A DNA stretch of 33,602 nt from an uncultured Oscillochloris sp. GTDB taxonomy: Bacteria > Chloroflexota > Chloroflexia > Chloroflexales > Chloroflexaceae. The position numbers and the translations under genes are program-made. This document shows positions 28,795 to 33,602 of this stretch, piece after piece. The stretch is from positions 1 to 33,602 of the forward strand of contig CAIXLU010000452.1 of NCBI GenBank assembly GCA_903920315.1, in the 5' to 3' direction. Within the stretch, counting starts at the first letter, position 1. Every line of letters begins with the position of its first letter. The notes beneath the pieces are model-generated. The model was not told where the DNA came from. It was given only the letters and a program-made list of their open reading frames with translations, and did not search any database.

Positions 28795-29367
28795 CTACAA
28801 TTCCAAAAAGTAGCGATGCACCCGGTCATCACTCGTCAGTTCGGGGTGAAAGGTGGTCGCCATCATACGGCCCTGTTGTGCGGCCACAACCGCCCCGCTC
28901 GGTAGGCGTGCCAGCACACGTACCGTCGGCCCGACCGACTCGATCTGCGGTGCGCGGATAAACACCCCCGGCAGTGGCTCGTCGCCCAGAACAGGCATGT
29001 TAAGTGGCAGTTCGAAGCTATCAAGCTGGCTGCCGTATGCATTACGCCGCACCGTTATGTCCATCACCTCAAGGCCAGGTTGCCCGCCCTGCTTCATATC
29101 GAGAACCGTGCGCGCCAGCAAGATCGCCCCCGCACACGTCCCCCAGATCGCCAAGTCACGACCGGCCCGGGCGCGCAGCGGGGCGATCAAGTCATAGAGC
29201 GTCAGCAGGCGACCAATCGCCGTACTCTCGCCACCGGGGATGATCAGGCGATCAACCGCCGCCAGATGTTTCGGCAGTCGCACCTCCACGGGCCTTACGC
29301 CAATTCGCCGCAGGATCTCGCTGTGTTCACGAACATCGCCCTGAAGTGCCAGTATGCCAACATTCAT
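28795..29367 (-). CDS. pdxT: Pyridoxal 5'-phosphate synthase glutaminase subunit
   Basis: The 190-residue protein starts at ATG 29367 ([15 protein letters not shown]), the standard start. An in-frame ATG further upstream would run through the hairpin in the pdxS-pdxT gap. The class I glutaminase triad is intact: Cys78 in GTCAG, His174 and Glu176 in FHPEL. PGGEST (44-49) is the oxyanion strand motif. It releases ammonia from glutamine and passes it to PdxS. It lies 58 bp after pdxS on the same strand. A weak GGA is the only ribosome site seen, so coupling or the intervening hairpin may matter. Confidence 0.97.
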   Translation of the reverse strand: MNVGILALQGDVREHSEILRRIGVRPVEVRLPKHLAAVDRLIIPGGESTAIGRLLTLYDLIAPLRARAGRDLAIWGTCAGAILLARTVLDMKQGGQPGLEVMDITVRRNAYGSQLDSFELPLNMPVLGDEPLPGVFIRAPQIESVGPTVRVLARLPSGAVVAAQQGRMMATTFHPELTSDDRVHRYFLEL

Positions 29368-29377
29368 AAAAAAATCC

Positions 29378-29418
29378 GTTGGGCCACCGTCGCAGTACTG
29401 CGACAACAATGGCCCAAC
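29378..29418 (-). promoter_or_regulatory. Double palindrome between pdxS and pdxT
   Basis: Outer arms GTTGGGCCA (29378-29386) and TGGCCCAAC (29410-29418) enclose a perfect 16-bp palindrome GTCGCAGTACTGCGAC (29389-29404). The stem would form in the transcript between the two genes. It may tune pdxT expression or act as a processing site. No T-tract of note is at its 3' side on the minus strand except TTTTTTT just before the pdxT ATG (29368-29374), so it could also be a partial terminator. Confidence 0.6.
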
Positions 29419-29425
29419 CAAGAGA

Positions 29426-30307
29426 CTACCAGCCGCGCTTCGCCATCAGTTGTTCAGCCGGGATCTGATCAATGTTAATGCCGACCATCGCTTCGCCCAG
29501 ACCCTTGCTCACCCGTGCGATAATTTCCGCATCCCTGTAGTGCGTGGTCGCCTCAACAATCGCCCGCGCCCGCTGCATAGGGTTGCCGCTCTTGAAGATC
29601 CCCGAACCCACAAAGACACCATCAACCCCAAGTTGCATCATCAGAGCGGCATCGGCTGGTGTGGCGATCCCGCCGGCGGCAAAGTTCACCACCGGGAGCC
29701 GACCCGACGCCGCCACCTGCTTCACGAGTTCATAGGGAGCTTGCAGGTTCTTGGCCGCCGTGAACAACTCATCCTCATCCATGCTCTGGAGGCGACGAAT
29801 GTCACCCTGAACGGTGCGGAAGTGGCGGACAGCCTCTACCACATTGCCCGTACCCGCCTCGCCCTTGGTGCGCAGCATCGCTGCGCCTTCGGCCAAACGG
29901 CGAAGCGCCTCGCCCAGGTTGCGGCAACCACAGACAAAGGGAATCGTAAACTTGTGCTTATTGATGTGGTACTCCTCATCCGCTGGGGTGAGGACCTCAC
30001 TCTCATCAATATAGTCAATGCCCAAGACCTCGATCACCTGGGCCTCTACAAAGTGGCCGATCCGGGCCTTGGCCATCACCGGGATGGTCACTGCCGCCTT
30101 GATCGCCGCTATCAGCTCAGGGTCGCTCATCCGTGCAACGCCGCCTTGGGCACGGATGTCGGCAGGCACGCGCTCAAGCGCCATCACCGCCACAGCACCC
30201 GCCTCCTCAGCAATCCGCGCCTGCTCGACCGTGACCACGTCCATGATCACGCCACCCTTGAGCATCTGCGCCAGGCCGACTTTCGTCGTCCAGGTTGATT
30301 TTTCCAT
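29426..30307 (-). CDS. pdxS: Pyridoxal 5'-phosphate synthase lyase subunit
   Basis: The 293-residue protein starts at ATG 30307 with GAGGTG five bases upstream. A GTG directly before it (30310) is less likely. Residues Asp23, Lys80 ([10 protein letters not shown]) and Lys148 (RTKGEAGTG) match the catalytic Asp and two Lys of the family. [16 protein letters not shown] and [11 protein letters not shown] hold the phosphate-binding loops. PdxS forms a dodecamer and makes pyridoxal phosphate from ribose 5-phosphate, glyceraldehyde 3-phosphate and ammonia from PdxT. It is the first gene of a two-gene operon, and no internal change is seen. Confidence 0.98.
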   Translation of the reverse strand: MEKSTWTTKVGLAQMLKGGVIMDVVTVEQARIAEEAGAVAVMALERVPADIRAQGGVARMSDPELIAAIKAAVTIPVMAKARIGHFVEAQVIEVLGIDYIDESEVLTPADEEYHINKHKFTIPFVCGCRNLGEALRRLAEGAAMLRTKGEAGTGNVVEAVRHFRTVQGDIRRLQSMDEDELFTAAKNLQAPYELVKQVAASGRLPVVNFAAGGIATPADAALMMQLGVDGVFVGSGIFKSGNPMQRARAIVEATTHYRDAEIIARVSKGLGEAMVGINIDQIPAEQLMAKRGW

Positions 30308-30357
30308 CACAACACCTCACTCACGCACGGTTCAACAGTAGAGACAGCACACCTTAT

Positions 30358-30388
30358 TCTACCATAGCCGCTCTTATCGGGGCAACGC
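30358..30388 (-). promoter_or_regulatory. Possible pdxS promoter
   Basis: On the minus strand TTGCCC (30383-30388) and TAGAAT (30358-30363) are 19 bp apart, longer than ideal. The start point would lie about 45 bases before the pdxS ATG. No PdxR-type operator was recognised. Confidence 0.35.
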
Positions 30389-30421
30389 AGCGAGACTCAT
30401 CCCCCACCCGTCGTCGGTTTC

Positions 30422-30450
30422 TTGCGATCCCTAATGCACGGGTTTATACT
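30422..30450 (+). promoter_or_regulatory. Promoter of the AAA+/CpaF genes
   Basis: TTGCGA (30422-30427) and TATACT (30445-30450) are exactly 17 bp apart. The start point near 30457 gives a leader of about 60 bases to the ATG at 30519, with GGAAGGGGAA as ribosome site. Confidence 0.65.
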
Positions 30451-30518
30451 GATGGTTGCGCAGGTCGCCTGCCCCGTTAACTCACGTAGCGCATCTGCGG
30501 GAAGGGGAATAGTACACT

Positions 30519-31898
30519 ATGACGTTCAGGTTGCACGAGATCCAGCCGTCTTCGTCAGCGCCACGCTCGGCTCCGGGTGTGAAGATGCCCGACATCCCGG
30601 CTCAGCCCACCACGGTTGCCGATTCAGGGTTGAATATGGGTTTCCTGACCGACCTCGTCCTCAAAGTTATCTACTTTACCGGCTCTGTCACCGGCCAGCG
30701 CCTTGAAGAGATGACGAAACTGCCGTTCCTTGGCATTATTGATAAGGCGCTTGAGTTTCTTAAGCTTGAGGAGTTTGTTGATATTACTGGTGCCGAGGGT
30801 GGCTTCAGCGAGCGCTCATTCCAATATATCATTGCAAACAAAGGCCGTGCGAAGATCCTTGAGGTGCTTGAGCGATCTCAGTACGCTGGCCCGGCCCCCG
30901 TGCCGTTTCAGACGTATGTTGATATGGTCAACCGCCAGAGTGTCGGGGACATGGTTATTGATCAGGCCACCATTCGCCAGGCGTTCGGTCACCTGATTGT
31001 CAATGAGAAAATGTTGGATAAGATCGGGCCGGCGGCGAACTCGGCTCGCTCGCTCTTCCTCTATGGCCCCCCTGGTAACGGCAAGACGACCATCGCCGAG
31101 GGGATCTCAAATATGCTCGGCGGGTATGTTCTCATCCCCTATGCCGTTGAGATTGATGGCCAGATCATTAAGATCTTCGACCCGCTTAACCATCAGGTCG
31201 TGCAACAGAATCAGGTTGGTCACGTTGATGTCGCCCCGCCTTTCCCCGGTGCCCCCGTTCGCCAGTCATCTAACTCTTTTCCTGATGCGCGCTGGCTTGT
31301 TTGCAAGCGTCCGCGTGTCATCGTCGGTGGCGAACTTATCCTTGAACAGCTTGAACTGATCTTCGACCCGACCGTCAAAATCTACGAGGCTCCCTTTCAG
31401 CTCAAGGCCAATGGCGGCCTCTTCCTGATTGATGACTTCGGTCGCCAGAAGTGCCGCCCCCAAGATTTGCTCAATCGCTGGATCGTGCCCCTAGAGAAAA
31501 AATTTGACTACCTCGCCCTCCAAACAGGCAAGAAGCTCCAGGTGCCCTTCGATGTACTCATCGTCTTCTCGACCAACCTTAACCCTAAGGATTTGGTGGA
31601 CGACGCCTTCCTGCGCCGCATCCGCCACAAGATCGAGGTGCCCAACCCCTCGCCCGCTGAGTTCCGCTCCATTTTTCAGCTTGTCTGCAAGCTGAAGAAG
31701 ATCCCGTATAGCGATGAGGGTCTGCGCCATCTGATCCAGGAACACTATATGAAGGCCGGTCGCGATCTGCGCGCATGTCACCCGCGTGACCTCTGCGACC
31801 AGATTCTTGATGAGGCGAAATATCGTACCATCGAGCCCTCGATGAGCAAGGAACTGATTGACCGCGCCTGTGAGGCGTATTTCGTCAAGCTTGGCTAG
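30519..31898 (+). CDS. MoxR-like AAA+ ATPase
   Basis: The 459-residue protein has a Pro/Ser-rich start (1-40) and a helical N-domain with FVDITGAEGGFSERSFQYI (about 86-104). The ATPase core has Walker A GPPGNGKT (183-190), Walker B LFLIDDFG (301-308), sensor-1 FSTNL (350-354) and an arginine-rich FLRRIRHK (364-371) that may serve as the finger. The C-terminal lid holds DLRACHPRDLCDQIL. The family includes chaperone-like remodelling ATPases. The CpaF/TadA ATPase follows in the same direction 169 bp later, so a link to a Tad pilus or secretion machine is likely but inferred. A good promoter lies upstream. Confidence 0.88.
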   Translation: MTFRLHEIQPSSSAPRSAPGVKMPDIPAQPTTVADSGLNMGFLTDLVLKVIYFTGSVTGQRLEEMTKLPFLGIIDKALEFLKLEEFVDITGAEGGFSERSFQYIIANKGRAKILEVLERSQYAGPAPVPFQTYVDMVNRQSVGDMVIDQATIRQAFGHLIVNEKMLDKIGPAANSARSLFLYGPPGNGKTTIAEGISNMLGGYVLIPYAVEIDGQIIKIFDPLNHQVVQQNQVGHVDVAPPFPGAPVRQSSNSFPDARWLVCKRPRVIVGGELILEQLELIFDPTVKIYEAPFQLKANGGLFLIDDFGRQKCRPQDLLNRWIVPLEKKFDYLALQTGKKLQVPFDVLIVFSTNLNPKDLVDDAFLRRIRHKIEVPNPSPAEFRSIFQLVCKLKKIPYSDEGLRHLIQEHYMKAGRDLRACHPRDLCDQILDEAKYRTIEPSMSKELIDRACEAYFVKLG

Positions 31899-31949
31899 TA
31901 CAGATTCCCGGAAGTCCATACCGGGTTTGATCATCGTGTCTGCACGTGC

Positions 31950-32005
31950 GATTCGGGTTCCGGTGGCCGGGTTCCGGCAGCCGGCCACCGGAACCCGGTC
32001 ACCGA
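31950..32005. repeat. Palindromic 7-bp array (NNNNCGG) between the ATPase genes
   Basis: Eight 7-mers in register, nearly all ending CGG: GATTCGG, GTTCCGG, TGGCCGG, GTTCCGG, CAGCCGG, CCACCGG, AACCCGG, TCACCGA. A perfect 16-bp stem pairs 31955-31970 with 31981-31996 around a 10-base loop. It may reduce transcription between the AAA+ and cpaF genes. No T-tract follows. Confidence 0.8.
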
Positions 32006-32067
32006 ATCTGCGTTGGCTGGATGCATCCACAACCCGGTACGAACGTCCAGAAAGAGGTATGCTCCCT

Positions 32068-33552
32068 ATGTCTCTGCTCAAACGTCTTGGTGGCACAGCC
32101 CAACCTCCCCCTCCCCCCGAGGCTGCGGTCGCTGCGCCCGTGCGTAGTCCTGCCCCTCTTAACCCCATTTCTGAGGCTCCGGTTGCGGTCGCTCCTCCTG
32201 AGCCACGTAGCGCCCCGCCCTCGCAGGGCCAAGCCGCCGTGGTGGACGAGTCCCTGCCCGCGACCGATCCAAAGCGTATGCTCGATCTCTCGCTCTGGAT
32301 CGTTGACCGTATTCAGGCATCCCTCGGTAATCAGAGTGAACTTAAGCGATCTCCAGAGAGCGAGAAGTTGCTCCAGGAACGATTCGCCCGCACCTACCAG
32401 CAGGCAGGGGTTACTCTTCCTGATGCTGCGGTCAAACAGATGTTCACGATGGTCTGCGATGAACTGATGGGCTTCGGCCCCATCCAGCAGTTGCTCAACG
32501 ATGACTCGATCTCTGAGATCATGATCAATGGCCCTAACCAGGTCTATGTTGAGCAAAAGGGCAAGTTGCGCCTCACCCCCGTGCGTTTTGCCGGTGATGA
32601 TCACGTACTTAAGGTGATTGACCGGATCATCCGCCCCCTCGGTCGTCGCGTTGATCGTAAGTGGCCCATGGTTGATGCCCGTCTCCCCGATGGCTCTCGC
32701 GTTAACGCGATTATTCCGCCCTGCGCTATTGATGGCTCCACGGTCACTATTCGTAAGTTCTCAAAGAACAAGCTCAAGATTGACGATCTCATCCGCTTTG
32801 GCTCGATGAGTCCTGAGATGGGCGAGTTCCTGCGCGCCTGCGTGATCAGTCGGCTTAATATCGTCGTCTCCGGCGGCACCGGCTCCGGCAAGACGACGCT
32901 GCTGAATGTGCTCTCTAACTTCATCCCCGAGGACGAACGGATCGTCACGATTGAGGATAGCGCCGAACTTCAGCTTGCCCAGGATCATGTGGTGCGCCTG
33001 GAGTCAAAGCCTGCTGAGGTAGACGGAAGCGGACTCGTGTCCATCCGCGATTTAGTAAAAAACTCCTTGCGTATGCGCCCCGAGCGTGTAGTCATCGGCG
33101 AGTGTCGTGGTGGTGAGACCCTCGATATGCTTCAGGCGATGAATACCGGCCACGATGGATCGCTCACTACACTCCACGCGAATACCCCTCGCGATGCCCT
33201 GGCCCGCATGGAAACAATGTCAATGATGGCCGGTATGGATCTGCCCCTGAAGGTTATCCGTGACCAGATCGCTGCGGCGATTGATGTGATTGTCCAGCAA
33301 TCGCGCCTCGATGACGGCCAACGTAAGGTAACCTACATCACCGAGGTGCAGGGTATGGAGGGTGAGACGGTGGTTCTCCAGGACATCTTCAAGCTGGAGA
33401 TTCTCGGTAAGTCGCCCGAGGGCAAAATCCAGTGCGAGATGCGCCCATCCGGTGTGCGCCCGCGCTTCACCCCGCGCCTTGAGGCCCACGGCTTCAAGCT
33501 GCCGCCCAGCATCTTCGGCGCTCAGGTTCCTGGCCAGAAAAAGGGTTGGTAA
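32068..33552 (+). CDS. cpaF: CpaF/TadA-type secretion ATPase
   Basis: About 494 residues from ATG 32068, with AGAAAGAGG 10 bases upstream. ATG 32059 is too close to that site, and further upstream the frame runs through the palindrome. Residues 1-65 are Pro/Ala-rich and variable. LMGFGPIQQLLNDDSISEIMINGP marks the N-domain of type II/IV secretion ATPases. Walker A GGTGSGKTTLL is at about 267-277, ERIVTIEDSAEL follows, then RVVIGECRGGE (Walker B) and the His box GHDGSLTTLHAN near 360. The enzyme powers assembly of Tad (Flp) pili at the inner face of the membrane. The rest of a tad locus is expected to the right. Confidence 0.95.
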   Translation: MSLLKRLGGTAQPPPPPEAAVAAPVRSPAPLNPISEAPVAVAPPEPRSAPPSQGQAAVVDESLPATDPKRMLDLSLWIVDRIQASLGNQSELKRSPESEKLLQERFARTYQQAGVTLPDAAVKQMFTMVCDELMGFGPIQQLLNDDSISEIMINGPNQVYVEQKGKLRLTPVRFAGDDHVLKVIDRIIRPLGRRVDRKWPMVDARLPDGSRVNAIIPPCAIDGSTVTIRKFSKNKLKIDDLIRFGSMSPEMGEFLRACVISRLNIVVSGGTGSGKTTLLNVLSNFIPEDERIVTIEDSAELQLAQDHVVRLESKPAEVDGSGLVSIRDLVKNSLRMRPERVVIGECRGGETLDMLQAMNTGHDGSLTTLHANTPRDALARMETMSMMAGMDLPLKVIRDQIAAAIDVIVQQSRLDDGQRKVTYITEVQGMEGETVVLQDIFKLEILGKSPEGKIQCEMRPSGVRPRFTPRLEAHGFKLPPSIFGAQVPGQKKGW

Positions 33553-33589
33553 ATCCTGTGGGGGCGAATCATGGGGCAGGGTGTTGGCA

Positions 33590-33602
33590 ATGAGTAGCCG
33601 AC
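33590..33602 (+). CDS. Possible start of the next gene (cut by the window end)
   Basis: ATG at 33590 opens a frame (MSSR...) that is cut off after four codons. The ATG at 33571 closes at once with TAG. By Tad operon order tadB would be expected here, but nothing in the bases proves it. Confidence 0.25.

Noticed and set aside
29354-30298. Plus-strand frame of 314 codons opposite pdxS
   Set aside because: pdxS on the other strand has all catalytic residues. The antisense frame shows no motif.

Overview
The window is 33.6 kb of a GC-rich bacterial chromosome with ordinary bacterial start sites and operons. The best guess for the source is a filamentous member of the Chloroflexota (class Chloroflexia). 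This is an inference from gene content: a tmk-darA pair, a Ycf45/R3H-type ATPase, a pdxS-pdxT pair, a very large Calx-beta surface protein on a Pro/Thr-rich stalk, and a Tad-type ATPase next to a MoxR-like ATPase. No rRNA, tRNA or CRISPR array was seen.

Layout. 1-1457 (+): the end of an exopolysaccharide sugar transferase and a Gfo/Idh/MocA oxidoreductase. 1639-12271 (-): a Cache-HAMP-PAS histidine kinase followed 16 bp later by a roughly 2780-residue Calx-beta repeat protein, probably one operon. 12594-14636 (+): an MBL-fold hydrolase and a family 4 glycosyltransferase. 14720-15631 (-): an eIF2B-like protein. 15815-17539: a complete IS200/IS605-type transposon with tnpA, tnpB and both ends. 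17536-19974 (-): a REC-GAF-PAS-HK-REC hybrid kinase. 20276-22693 (+): a quinone oxidoreductase and aspartate kinase. 22829-30307 (-): a secreted GH43-like beta-propeller, a zinc-ribbon membrane protein, darA, tmk, a Ycf45-like ATPase, a putative tandem GNAT protein, pdxT and pdxS. 30519-33552 (+): a MoxR-like AAA+ ATPase and a CpaF/TadA ATPase, probably the start of a Tad pilus locus that continues past the window.

The main unexplained signal is in the gaps between genes. Most intergenic gaps longer than about 60 bp hold a short tandem array. The period is 7 bp at eleven loci, 8 bp at one and 10 bp at one. The unit sequence differs between loci (GATTGTA, ACCTGAC, ATCAACA, AGGTTTC, CTATCGG, CTGCCYC, AGATTGC, GATTTTA, NNNNCGG), but the 7-bp register is kept. 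Several arrays are palindromic, with a tandem array on one side and its reverse complement on the other. Two loci share a 34-bp core in opposite orientation. Three CTATCGG arrays share flanking sequence and lie at the 3' ends of minus-strand genes, and one supplies a stop codon. This looks like a recurring repeat-generating process with some copying of elements.

The second notable result is the transposon boundary. Both cleavage sites (TTAC, TCAC) and both internal guides (AAAG, GAAG) fit the IS608 pairing rule. The right-end TCAC supplies the TGA stop codon of the hybrid kinase. Removing the element in silico restores the same protein end with a TAA stop.
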